A stretch of DNA of 6,472 bases from an uncultured Mycoplasmatota bacterium (GCA_946407055.1 CAMJMP010000050.1:1-6472); one strand, 5' to 3'; shown: positions 1 to 6,040, counted from the stretch's first letter. Program-made: numbers and translations. Notes: generated from the letters alone by a model not told the origin.

Positions 1-69
1 AAACCAGTACCTATAGAAGAATTAAAACCATATTTATATGATGCTATAAGAAGATTGATTTCTGAATAG
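1..69 (+). CDS. C-terminal end of an unidentified protein (partial, 5' end outside window)
   Basis: Reading frame 1 is open from the first base to a TAG at 67-69 and gives the last 22 residues of a protein, ending in YLYDAIRRLISE. The tail looks like an amphipathic helix of a soluble protein, but it is too short to assign to a family. The stop codon overlaps the AGGAGG ribosome binding site of the following helicase gene, so the two genes are probably co-transcribed and translationally coupled. That this is a real coding end is inferred from this arrangement and from normal codon use. Confidence 0.6.
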   Translation, partial: KPVPIEELKPYLYDAIRRLISE

Positions 70-73
70 GAGG
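68..73 (+). promoter_or_regulatory. Ribosome binding site AGGAGG for the helicase
   Basis: This is a perfect AGGAGG, among the strongest Shine-Dalgarno sequences in the window. No ATG, GTG or TTG in any frame lies at a usable distance downstream. The in-frame codon at the ideal spacing of seven bases is ATC at 81, followed by a second ATC at 84. The site therefore supports initiation near 81 of the long helicase frame rather than at the distant ATG at 870. Confidence 0.75.
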
Positions 74-80
74 TCTCTAT

Positions 81-1781
81 ATCATCCAAGAATTCTACCA
101 AGAGATAAATAATAAATATATAAACTTAAAACAAATAGATTATCTTAAAAAGAAATATCTAAATCTTTATAATCAATTAAAAAAGAAAAAACTTTCTTCC
201 GAGGAGAAATCTTTTTTACATGTTTATAAAAACTTAGATAAATACATCGAAAAACATAATAATAATTATTTAAAAGAATTACGTTCTAAAACTCACATAT
301 TAAATAATATTAATGGTTATCCTTTAGATGAATATCAAAGTAGAGTAGTCTTATCAGATGAAGATTCTACTTTAGTAGTAGCTGGAGCTGGCTCTGGTAA
401 AAGTTTAACTATCGTTGGTAAGATAGTTTATTTAGTTAAAGTAAAACACATTCCACCAGAAGATATACTTTGTATCTCCTTCACTAATGATGCTACTATC
501 AATCTTAAAAAGAATATATCCAAGAATTATAATTTTAATATCGATATCTATACTTTTCATAAACTAGCTTTATCAATTATAAAACAACATAACATTGAAT
601 ATACTATTGCTCCAGATGATTATCTAGATTCTGTAACAGATGATTACTTCACAAATATCATTCCAACTAATGAGTATTTATCTAAAGCCTTATTAAAAGT
701 ATTAGGAAAGAACTATACTAACAAAGAATTATTTAACTTAAAAAGATTAGTTAAAACTTTCATTAATCTTTTTAAATCAAATAACTATGAAATATCTTAT
801 TTTCTTGTCATCTTAAAAAAGATCCGTAAAACAATTAATTTAAAGAAGTACTTTCATAACAAATATCTTATGTTGATAATTATTAACTTATACACAATCT
901 ATGAGGAAAGATTACACAGTGAAAAAGCATTAGATTTTAATGACATGATTAATGAATCTATTCTTGTTTTAAAGAGTAGGGGCTTAATAAAAAAATGGAA
1001 GTACATTATTGTTGATGAATATCAAGATACATCTTTAACTAAGTTCTATTTATTGAATGAAATAATCAAGTTAACCAATGCTAAATTCTTGGCTGTAGGC
1101 GATGACTTCCAATCTATATATAGGTTTACAGGTTGCAATTTATCAATATTCCTTGATTTTCCTAAGTACTTTACGCACTCCAAGACATTCCAAATTGTAA
1201 ATACCTATCGTAATCCACAGGAACTAATTAACATTGCAGGCAAATTCATAATGAAGAACAAAAAACAGCAAAAAAAGGCTCTTAAATCCAGTAAACACCT
1301 AGAAAAACCTCTTGTCATTATTAAAACAGGCAACTATGTGCATACTTTAAAGCAATTACTTAAGAAAATAAGTTATCCACAAAGTAAAGAAATAATGGTT
1401 TTGGGCCGTAATAACAAGGATATTGAAAGGTATATAGACAAGAATTTTACAAGAGAAAATGACAAGTACATCTACAAAAACATCACTTTTAGATACTTAA
1501 CCATCCATAAATCAAAGGGTTTAGAAAGCGATATAGTTATCATTATCAATCTTGAAGATTCATTATTAGGTCTTCCAACTAAAATAAAAGATGAAGAAAT
1601 CTTAAAGTATGTTAATAATACTAAAGATTACTATCCTTATGAAGAAGAGAGAAGATTATTCTATGTAGCTTTAACTAGAACAAAATCTTACTGTTATTTA
1701 ATAGTTCCATATTACAATGAATCTATATTTATCAAAGAATTGTTACAGAATAAAAAGAATATCAGGGTAGAAAAAAAGTAA
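81..1781 (+). CDS. Helicase IV-like UvrD/Rep superfamily 1 ATP-dependent DNA helicase, apparent ATC start
   Basis: The 566-residue frame carries a full set of SF1A motifs: Q motif around 82-86 (LDEYQ), Walker A 101-108 (AGAGSGKS), Ia 131-138, Ib 158-160 (TFH), Walker B 312-316 (DEYQD), III 340-349 (GDDFQSIYRF), IV 376-378 (YRN), V 474-482 (TIHKSKGLE), VI 520-535 with the YVALTR core. GDDFQSIYRF and the short distance from motif IV to V (about 100 residues, with no room for a 2B domain like that of UvrD/PcrA) resemble E. coli helicase IV. About 75 Lys-rich, probably helical residues precede the Q motif. The enzyme should translocate 3'-5' on single-stranded DNA in repair or recombination; this is inferred from the family. 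The frame is closed upstream by TGA at 63-65 and contains no ATG, GTG or TTG before ATG 870 (codon 264), so the start is taken as ATC 81 behind AGGAGG. A mutated or miscalled ATG is the main alternative. A start at 870 would lack Walker A. Confidence 0.85.
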   Translation: MIQEFYQEINNKYINLKQIDYLKKKYLNLYNQLKKKKLSSEEKSFLHVYKNLDKYIEKHNNNYLKELRSKTHILNNINGYPLDEYQSRVVLSDEDSTLVVAGAGSGKSLTIVGKIVYLVKVKHIPPEDILCISFTNDATINLKKNISKNYNFNIDIYTFHKLALSIIKQHNIEYTIAPDDYLDSVTDDYFTNIIPTNEYLSKALLKVLGKNYTNKELFNLKRLVKTFINLFKSNNYEISYFLVILKKIRKTINLKKYFHNKYLMLIIINLYTIYEERLHSEKALDFNDMINESILVLKSRGLIKKWKYIIVDEYQDTSLTKFYLLNEIIKLTNAKFLAVGDDFQSIYRFTGCNLSIFLDFPKYFTHSKTFQIVNTYRNPQELINIAGKFIMKNKKQQKKALKSSKHLEKPLVIIKTGNYVHTLKQLLKKISYPQSKEIMVLGRNNKDIERYIDKNFTRENDKYIYKNITFRYLTIHKSKGLESDIVIIINLEDSLLGLPTKIKDEEILKYVNNTKDYYPYEEERRLFYVALTRTKSYCYLIVPYYNESIFIKELLQNKKNIRVEKK

Positions 1782-1798
1782 ACTTTTCAGTTTACTTT
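1775..1798 (-). terminator. Intrinsic terminator of the 73-residue minus-strand gene, overlapping the helicase stop
   Basis: The nine-base arms AAAGTAAAC (1775-1783) and GTTTACTTT (1790-1798) pair perfectly around a six-base loop. Read on the minus strand, the hairpin runs into seven consecutive T (complement of 1771-1777), a good intrinsic terminator two bases past the stop of the minus-strand gene. Read on the plus strand it is followed by CC without a T tract, so it would be weak for the helicase. The helicase TAA (1779-1781) lies inside the left arm. Confidence 0.75.
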
Positions 1799-1799
1799 C

Positions 1800-2021
1800 C
1801 TAAGCCACTTTCATTGAGTGCTCTTCTTTGTTGTCATTTTTTTGTATCTCTAATCCGTTTTTGTATCCTTCCAAAAAAACTTTTTCCTCGTTTTCATCAC
1901 GAGCAATAAATCTTTTAGGATCGACACCACTGAAGGCTGCTTCCATACCCATTTGGTATACTTGGTCCATATAATTAACTGGTTTTTCACCATCATCACT
2001 AATTTTTTTCTTCACAGCCAT
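1800..2021 (-). CDS. Small 73-residue protein, loosely RMF-like, function unknown
   Basis: The protein has a basic start (MAVKKK), a central region 22-59 and a polar tail. The central region shows two Gly/aromatic half-motifs, YQMGMEAAFSG (22-32) and FLEGYKNGLE (49-58), separated by a DP turn and an acidic stretch. This spacing loosely resembles ribosome modulation factor (GYQAGIAG then WLGGW), but the similarity was judged by eye and is weak. There is no signal peptide, membrane segment or DNA-binding motif that I recognise. ATG at 2021 is chosen because GGTGA (2035-2031) lies nine bases upstream; a TTG at 2030 directly abuts that site and would fall only about five bases from the predicted mRNA end. 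The gene is convergent with the helicase and divergent from the SDR operon. It ends with TAG and a strong terminator, so it is an independent monocistronic unit. Confidence 0.72.
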   Translation of the reverse strand: MAVKKKISDDGEKPVNYMDQVYQMGMEAAFSGVDPKRFIARDENEEKVFLEGYKNGLEIQKNDNKEEHSMKVA

Positions 2022-2041
2022 CTCTTCCAATCACCGCACTT

Positions 2042-2050
2042 ATTATAACA
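2042..2050 (-). promoter_or_regulatory. Extended -10 promoter of the 73-residue gene
   Basis: On the minus strand the bases read TGTTATAAT, a perfect TGn-TATAAT extended -10 element, with the hexamer at 2047-2042. No good -35 hexamer is found at 17 bases (TAGCAC there), as is common for extended -10 promoters. The predicted start near 2035 gives a leader of only about 14 bases that begins at the GGTGA ribosome binding site. Confidence 0.6.
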
Positions 2051-2054
2051 TTAA

Positions 2055-2064
2055 ATACTAGTAT
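2055..2064. promoter_or_regulatory. 10-bp palindrome between divergent promoters, candidate operator
   Basis: ATACTAGTAT is a perfect palindrome. It lies between the two outward-facing extended -10 boxes, in the position where -35 or upstream contacts of both promoters would fall. A dimeric regulator bound here could control both transcription units. The palindrome is short and made mostly of common bases, so it could be chance. Confidence 0.3.
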
Positions 2065-2065
2065 G

Positions 2066-2074
2066 TGCTATAAT
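2066..2074 (+). promoter_or_regulatory. Extended -10 promoter of the SDR-PLP-TraB operon
   Basis: TGCTATAAT is a perfect TGn-TATAAT element with the hexamer at 2069-2074. The position of a -35 box (2046-2051, TAACAT) matches the consensus poorly. Transcription would begin near 2081, giving a leader of about 20 bases that carries the ribosome binding site. Confidence 0.65.
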
Positions 2075-2100
2075 ATTTTTGACAAAGAGAGGTGTGTTTT

Positions 2101-2847
2101 ATGACTAATAGTTATAGTGGAAAAACCGTTTTAATAACAGGATCTAGTAGGGGTATTGGAGCAGCTACTGCTGACTACTTTGCACAAAAAGGATTCAATG
2201 TAGTTATTAATTACGTATCTAACAAGGATAAAGCTAATGATTTAAAGAATGAATTGGAGTTTAAATACAATGTTAAAGTACTTGTAATTAAATGTGATGT
2301 CTCTAATGAAGAAGAAGTTAAAGCAATGTACAAACAAATCAAAAAAGAATTTGGTAAGTTAGATGTCTTAGTAAATAATGCAGGTATTGCTATCGATTCT
2401 ACATTAGAAGATAAGAAAGTAGAAGACTTTAAACGTATCTTAGAAGTTAATTTGATTGGTACATACAATACTTGCAAGATTATAGGTATGGATATGTTCA
2501 AAAAGAAATCAGGTTCTATTTTAAATATATCTTCTACAAATGGTATTGATTCATTCTATCCATACAGTATGGATTATGATGCATCTAAAGCAGGAGTTAT
2601 TTCTTTAACTCATAACTTTGCTCTTAGTTATGCACCATATGTAAGAGTTAATTCAATCGCACCAGGTTGGGTTAATACCGAAATGAATAAAGAATTAGAT
2701 GAAGATTATGTAAAAGAAGAATGTAAGCACATTTTATTAGGTAAGTTCGCTGAACCAGAACAAATAGCAATGGAAATCTTCCATGTTGCAGTAGAATCTA
2801 CTTATTTCAATGATGCTATCATTAAAGTAGATGGGGGACGTTGTTAA
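2101..2847 (+). CDS. Short-chain dehydrogenase/reductase, FabG-like, probably NADP(H)-dependent
   Basis: The 248-residue protein is a classical SDR of normal length with a Rossmann fold. The cofactor motif is TGSSRGIG (13-20), where Arg17 favours NADP(H). D66 sits in the CDV motif, NNAG is at 92-95, and the catalytic tetrad is N117, S145, Y159, K163 (YDASK). PG follows at 188-189, and VDGG lies at the C-terminus. It should reduce a carbonyl or oxidise an alcohol on an unknown small substrate in the cytoplasm. It resembles 3-oxoacyl-ACP reductase, but no fatty-acid genes are nearby, so a dedicated FabG role is not supported. ATG 2101 is preferred over GTG 2092 because GAGAGGTG (2087-2094) sits six bases upstream and would overlap the GTG. 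The gene is first in a three-gene operon and overlaps the next start by one base (TAATG). Confidence 0.93.
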   Translation: MTNSYSGKTVLITGSSRGIGAATADYFAQKGFNVVINYVSNKDKANDLKNELEFKYNVKVLVIKCDVSNEEEVKAMYKQIKKEFGKLDVLVNNAGIAIDSTLEDKKVEDFKRILEVNLIGTYNTCKIIGMDMFKKKSGSILNISSTNGIDSFYPYSMDYDASKAGVISLTHNFALSYAPYVRVNSIAPGWVNTEMNKELDEDYVKEECKHILLGKFAEPEQIAMEIFHVAVESTYFNDAIIKVDGGRC

Positions 2848-4097
2848 TGTTAGAACAACTTGGTATTAGTGAAGATACACTTAATTTTATTAAACAAGAA
2901 GAAGAATCATTAAAAGATGTTTATAAAGAAATAGATGATAACTGTGAATTGAATACTATGAAAGTACTTGCTGGTTTTCAAAAATATGAAGTATCAGAAG
3001 GGGTATTTAATAGTACCACTGGTTATGGTTATAACGATTATGGTAGGGATACTATTGAAAAAGTATTTGCTTATGTTTTAGATGCAGAAGATGCTATTGT
3101 AAGAAGTCAATTTATATCAGGAACTCATGCTCTTACAGTTGCTTTATTTGCTTTCCTAAGACCAAATGATAAAATGCTTTCTATCTCAGGATTACCATAT
3201 GATACTTTACATGAAGTAATAGGTATCAGACCAAATAATAGTTCACTTGCATCATATGGTGTAACTTATGATCAAATCGATTTAGTAGATAATGATTTCG
3301 ATTATGAAAAGATAAAAGATTATCTAAAAAACAATAAAGTAAAATTAATAGAAATACAAAGAAGTAAAGGTTATTCAACAAGAAAAAGTATCACCTTAGA
3401 TAAAATAGAAAGAGTAGTTAAAGCTATTCGTGAAGTAGATCAAGAAGTAATAATTATGGTTGATAATTGTTATTGTGAATTTGTTGAAACTCAAACTCCT
3501 CTTACAGTTGGAGCCGATGTAATAGTTGGATCTTTAATTAAGAACTTGGGTGGAGGTATCGCACCTAATGGTGCCTATATCGCTGGTCGTAAAGATTTAA
3601 TCGACTTAGCTGGTGAAAGATTAACTTGTCCTGGTGAAGGAAGAGATGTTGGACCAACTCTAGGAATCAACAAGAGTATCCTACAAGGATTATTCTTTGC
3701 ACCAAGTGTTGTTAGAAGTGCACTTAAGACAGCTGTCCTTACAGCTAAATCATTAGAAGACATGGGATACGATGTAGAACCTAAATATAATGTAAAGAGA
3801 GCAGACATTGTTGAAAATATCACTTTTAATGATGCTGATAAATTGATAAAATATATACAAGGTATTCAAGCTGGATCACCAATTGATTCCAACGCAGCAC
3901 CAATACCAACTGACATGCCAGGGTACAAAGATCCAATCATCATGGCATCTGGATCATTTACTCAAGGCTCATCAATTGAATTTAGCTGTGATGGACCAAT
4001 TCGTCCACCATACGTTGCTTATCAACAAGGTGGTTTAACTTATGAATACGGTCGTCTTGGTGTAGCCAAGGCTATAGAAAATTTGAAAAGAGGATAA
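2847..4097 (+). CDS. PLP-dependent methionine gamma-lyase family protein (aluminium resistance / YnbB-like)
   Basis: The 416-residue protein belongs to the fold-type I PLP enzymes of the methionine gamma-lyase-like group historically called aluminium resistance protein (COG4100; B. subtilis YnbB). Visible features are GYGYNDYGRD (59-68), SGTHAL (91-96), an Asp at 206 in VDNCYCEF expected to bind the pyridine nitrogen, and Lys232 in GSLIKNLGGG expected to form the internal aldimine. GEGRDVG and SFTQGSSIEFSCDGPIR follow downstream. Length is normal for the family. It probably cleaves or eliminates from a sulfur amino acid or a related substrate; the true substrate is not settled for this group. 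ATG 2847 is chosen over the in-frame TTG 2841: GGGGGA (2832-2838 region) is about eight bases upstream and the ATG overlaps the SDR stop codon, implying translational coupling. Confidence 0.93.
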   Translation: MLEQLGISEDTLNFIKQEEESLKDVYKEIDDNCELNTMKVLAGFQKYEVSEGVFNSTTGYGYNDYGRDTIEKVFAYVLDAEDAIVRSQFISGTHALTVALFAFLRPNDKMLSISGLPYDTLHEVIGIRPNNSSLASYGVTYDQIDLVDNDFDYEKIKDYLKNNKVKLIEIQRSKGYSTRKSITLDKIERVVKAIREVDQEVIIMVDNCYCEFVETQTPLTVGADVIVGSLIKNLGGGIAPNGAYIAGRKDLIDLAGERLTCPGEGRDVGPTLGINKSILQGLFFAPSVVRSALKTAVLTAKSLEDMGYDVEPKYNVKRADIVENITFNDADKLIKYIQGIQAGSPIDSNAAPIPTDMPGYKDPIIMASGSFTQGSSIEFSCDGPIRPPYVAYQQGGLTYEYGRLGVAKAIENLKRG

Positions 4098-4101
4098 AAG
4101 A

Positions 4102-5067
4102 ATGAAGAATAAGAAGGCGTTAATATTAATAATACTTGTAGTGTTAGTTGCTGCTGTTGCATTTGCTGCTGGAGCACTAAGAAAACCAAAAAAAGAAGAA
4201 AAGAAAGAAACAAAAACTGAAGAAAAACAAGAAAAAGAATTTACAACTTATATGCCAGCAACTTATAAAGTTTGCGATGAAGATAGTTGTATACATATCT
4301 CTGGTTCATACCATATGGGCGATAAAAGAATTACAAAACTAGATCAAAAAATAATAGATATTTTTGATAACAGTGATTATCTTGCTCTAGAAATAGAAGA
4401 CGATACTGATAGTGTAGATCAATCACAATTCTTAATGAAAGATGGTAAAACTCTTCAAGATGTTGTTACACCAGAATTTTATGCTAAGTTAGAAAAATTC
4501 TCAGAAGAACATCCAATGTATGTTTTAAAAGCTTATCAAAATTATAATTTAGGTTTTAATTCAACTATAATTGAAACATTACCTTTATTAGAAGCTAAAG
4601 CTACAACACCTGGAATGGATACTATTTTCCAAAAAAGAGCTAAAAAGAATAATAAAGAAATATTAGCTTTTGAAACAATGGATTTCCAATTAAATTTATT
4701 AACTGGTTATTCAGATGAATTCTATATGCAAACTATCGAATACTTTATCGACAATTATGATGAAGCTGCTAAATTACAATTAGATTTATACGAAGCATAT
4801 CTAAAAGCTGATGTTGATGAAATGCTTAAATTATTAGCAGAGGATGAAGAAATTGAAAACGGTGAAGAAGCCACAGAAGAACAAATAAAATTCTATGAAG
4901 CAATGTATACTAACCGTAACAATCATATGACAGAAGTTATAAAAGAATATCTTGCTGATAATAAAAATGTATTTGTAGTAGTTGGTGCAGCTCACGTACT
5001 ACCTGAAGGTGGTATTCTAGATCAACTAAAACAAACAGGAAATTATACAATTACAAGAGTTGAATAA
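4102..5067 (+). CDS. TraB/GumN family protein, membrane-anchored, extracytoplasmic
   Basis: The 321-residue protein begins with MKNKK and a hydrophobic segment at about 7-24, an uncleaved anchor or a signal peptide without a lipobox Cys. A Lys/Glu-rich linker (27-46) follows, then a TraB/GumN domain. Family landmarks are GSYHMG (68-73, His71), LALEIE (94-99), a GMDTIFQKRAKK block leading to E191 in AFETMD, R272 in NRNNHM, and GAAHVLPEGG (295-304, His298). In the related Tiki/EraL superfamily such GxxH histidines and acidic residues form a metal-dependent hydrolase site, so an extracytoplasmic protease-like role is plausible; the substrate is unknown. C58 and C63 lie just before the first motif and could form a disulfide. 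ATG 4102 follows AGAGGA (4089-4094) and is four bases after the PLP gene, making this the last gene of the operon. Confidence 0.9.
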   Translation: MKNKKALILIILVVLVAAVAFAAGALRKPKKEEKKETKTEEKQEKEFTTYMPATYKVCDEDSCIHISGSYHMGDKRITKLDQKIIDIFDNSDYLALEIEDDTDSVDQSQFLMKDGKTLQDVVTPEFYAKLEKFSEEHPMYVLKAYQNYNLGFNSTIIETLPLLEAKATTPGMDTIFQKRAKKNNKEILAFETMDFQLNLLTGYSDEFYMQTIEYFIDNYDEAAKLQLDLYEAYLKADVDEMLKLLAEDEEIENGEEATEEQIKFYEAMYTNRNNHMTEVIKEYLADNKNVFVVVGAAHVLPEGGILDQLKQTGNYTITRVE

Positions 5068-5090
5068 AATGTCTATTATTAGACATTTTT
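5066..5090 (+). terminator. Intrinsic terminator of the SDR-PLP-TraB operon
   Basis: A ten-base stem, AAAATGTCTA (5066-5075) with TAGACATTTT (5080-5089), closes a four-base TTAT loop and continues into T-rich sequence. The last two bases of the TraB stop codon already belong to the stem. It separates this operon from the 94/195-residue pair. Confidence 0.85.
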
Positions 5091-5122
5091 ATTTGCTTTT
5101 TAATTTTATAAACTAACTAACA

Positions 5123-5131
5123 TGATATAAT
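5123..5131 (+). promoter_or_regulatory. Extended -10 promoter of the 94/195-residue pair
   Basis: TGATATAAT is a perfect TGn-TATAAT element with no convincing -35 hexamer at 16-18 bases (ATTTTA region). Transcription should start near 5138. This rules out the ATG at 5136 as a start codon, because it would lie at or before the first base of the message. Confidence 0.65.
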
Positions 5132-5156
5132 TGATATGGAAGTAGAGGGATTTGTT

Positions 5157-5441
5157 ATGGCAAATGAATTAACAAACGATGAAATAGAAGAACTAGTTGG
5201 TTTGAATGATACTGATAAAAACATGCTTAAAGCACGTAAGAATGGTTTATTATTAACAGACAATCAAGTAGCTACTTTAGAAAGATATGGTATTAATGCC
5301 GGTAACGTAAAAAGTACTGAAGAATTAATCTACTTAATCGAAGAAGCTAACAAAGGTACTTGGGATGATGAATATAGTGAATTAGACTACCTTGCAGATG
5401 AACTATCTCAAAGGAGATACTATGAAGAAACCAAGAAATAA
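5157..5441 (+). CDS. Acidic 94-residue conserved-type protein, function unknown
   Basis: I cannot name a family for this small soluble protein. It begins with an acidic amphipathic stretch (ELTNDEIEELVGL, 4-16). A basic patch (MLKARKNG, 23-30) leads into a probable helix-turn-helix-sized segment, LLLTDNQVATLERYGI (31-46), and then an acidic helix around 54-64. The C-terminus is Glu/Asp-rich with RRYYEETKK at the end. No signal peptide, membrane segment or Cys is present. ATG 5157 is chosen because AGAGGGA (5144-5150) lies six bases upstream; the earlier in-frame ATG at 5136 coincides with the predicted transcription start. The last 20 bases overlap the next gene, whose ribosome binding site lies inside this coding sequence, so the two are co-expressed. 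The segment at 31-46 may suggest DNA binding, but this is only a possibility. Confidence 0.8.
   Translation: MANELTNDEIEELVGLNDTDKNMLKARKNGLLLTDNQVATLERYGINAGNVKSTEELIYLIEEANKGTWDDEYSELDYLADELSQRRYYEETKK
5411..5416 (+). promoter_or_regulatory. Ribosome binding site AAGGAG inside the 94-residue gene
   Basis: AAGGAG lies five bases before ATG 5422 and within the coding end of the preceding gene. It decides the start of the membrane protein gene: the upstream in-frame ATG codons at 5392 and 5398 have no comparable site. Confidence 0.75.
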
Positions 5442-6009
5442 AAAAATCAAAAAGTTAAAAAAATATCAAACTAAAAAATTCGATTATTATAAAACATTAA
5501 ATGAATATTACATTGAAAATGGAGAAGCATATATCTCTGTAAATGTCTATTCAATGGATGATATCATCTCACGTTATTCAGTAAAGAATGATGAAGTATT
5601 AAACTATGAATTTATGAGATATTTAGAAACTAATTCTTCATACATTCCAGATGATTATCCATTAGTACTAGAAATATGTAATCATCACTTTAATGATGAA
5701 GAAAAAGAAATAATTAGAAAAGTAATTAGTAACCACTATGGTATTAGTTTAATTAATAAAAATGAAGAGCTAAAAGCCAATAAAAGAAAAGGTAAGTATT
5801 TAATTTTATTTGGTTTATTAAGTTTTATAATCTTTGCTTGTTTAGCATACCTTGACAAGCTAATGATTATAAGAGAGATCTTCTCATTAATCTTCTGTTT
5901 TACCGTTTGGGAAGCTACTGATATAGTCATTTTCAATGATGACCAAATTAAAGAAGAAATATATAATTTACAGAATTTATCTGAAATTAAGATTATTTTC
6001 AAAGATTAA
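5422..6009 (+). CDS. 195-residue membrane protein with two C-terminal membrane segments, function unknown
   Basis: The protein has a very basic start (12 Lys/Arg in the first 19 residues), then a soluble domain at about 20-115 with predicted mixed helix/strand character (EAYISVNVYSMDDIISRY, then IPDDYPLVLEICNH). A charged stretch (KANKRKGK, 118-125) leads to two hydrophobic segments at about 126-144 and 148-171, and a short tail (172-195) ends in KIIFKD. By the positive-inside rule both ends should be cytoplasmic with a tiny outer loop. I recall similar unnamed membrane proteins in Firmicutes but cannot give a family name or function. ATG 5422 follows AAGGAG by five bases and lies inside the 94-residue gene, a 20-base overlap that links the two products. 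A terminator begins at the stop codon, so the transcription unit contains only these two genes. Confidence 0.82.
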   Translation: MKKPRNKKIKKLKKYQTKKFDYYKTLNEYYIENGEAYISVNVYSMDDIISRYSVKNDEVLNYEFMRYLETNSSYIPDDYPLVLEICNHHFNDEEKEIIRKVISNHYGISLINKNEELKANKRKGKYLILFGLLSFIIFACLAYLDKLMIIREIFSLIFCFTVWEATDIVIFNDDQIKEEIYNLQNLSEIKIIFKD

Positions 6010-6039
6010 GCAAATATTGTGATAAATATTTGCTTTTTT
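6008..6039 (+). terminator. Intrinsic terminator of the 94/195-residue pair
   Basis: An eleven-base stem, AAGCAAATATT (6008-6018) with AATATTTGCTT (6025-6035), has a six-base GTGATA loop and ends in a run of six T (6034-6039). The first stem bases are the final two of the TAA stop codon. The next promoter starts two bases after the T run. Confidence 0.88.
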
Positions 6040-6040
6040 A

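Noticed and set aside
39..80. TGA read as Trp (code 4), extending the helicase frame upstream of 63
   Set aside because: The extension would overlap the end of the preceding gene, no recognised gene contains an in-frame TGA, and Trp is encoded by TGG throughout.
870..1781. Helicase as a 303-residue protein starting at ATG 870
   Set aside because: It would start in the middle of domain 1, lack Walker A and motifs Ia/Ib, and has no good ribosome binding site (CAAATATCTT precedes it), whereas the same frame is open with intact motifs back to 81.
2079..2084. Perfect -35 hexamer TTGACA
   Set aside because: No -10-like hexamer lies 16-18 bases downstream (TGACTA region, already inside the SDR gene). 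It is the start of the SDR leader.
2092..2100. GTG 2092 as the SDR start
   Set aside because: It overlaps the Shine-Dalgarno site that serves ATG 2101 and adds three residues (MCF) not expected before the SDR fold.
2211..2501. Minus-strand open frame of 96 codons
   Set aside because: It lies entirely within the SDR gene, and the Ser/Leu-rich translation is a typical antisense shadow.
3575..3823. Minus-strand open frame of 82 codons
   Set aside because: It lies inside the PLP enzyme gene, with no ribosome binding site or recognisable motif.
5736..6002. Minus-strand open frame of 88 codons
   Set aside because: It is the antisense of the membrane protein gene; its hydrophobic look mirrors the hydrophobic codons on the other strand.
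5157..6009. Toxin-antitoxin operon
   Set aside because: The order and overlap are compatible, but the second protein is large for a membrane toxin, has a soluble domain, and neither product shows a known toxin or antitoxin motif.
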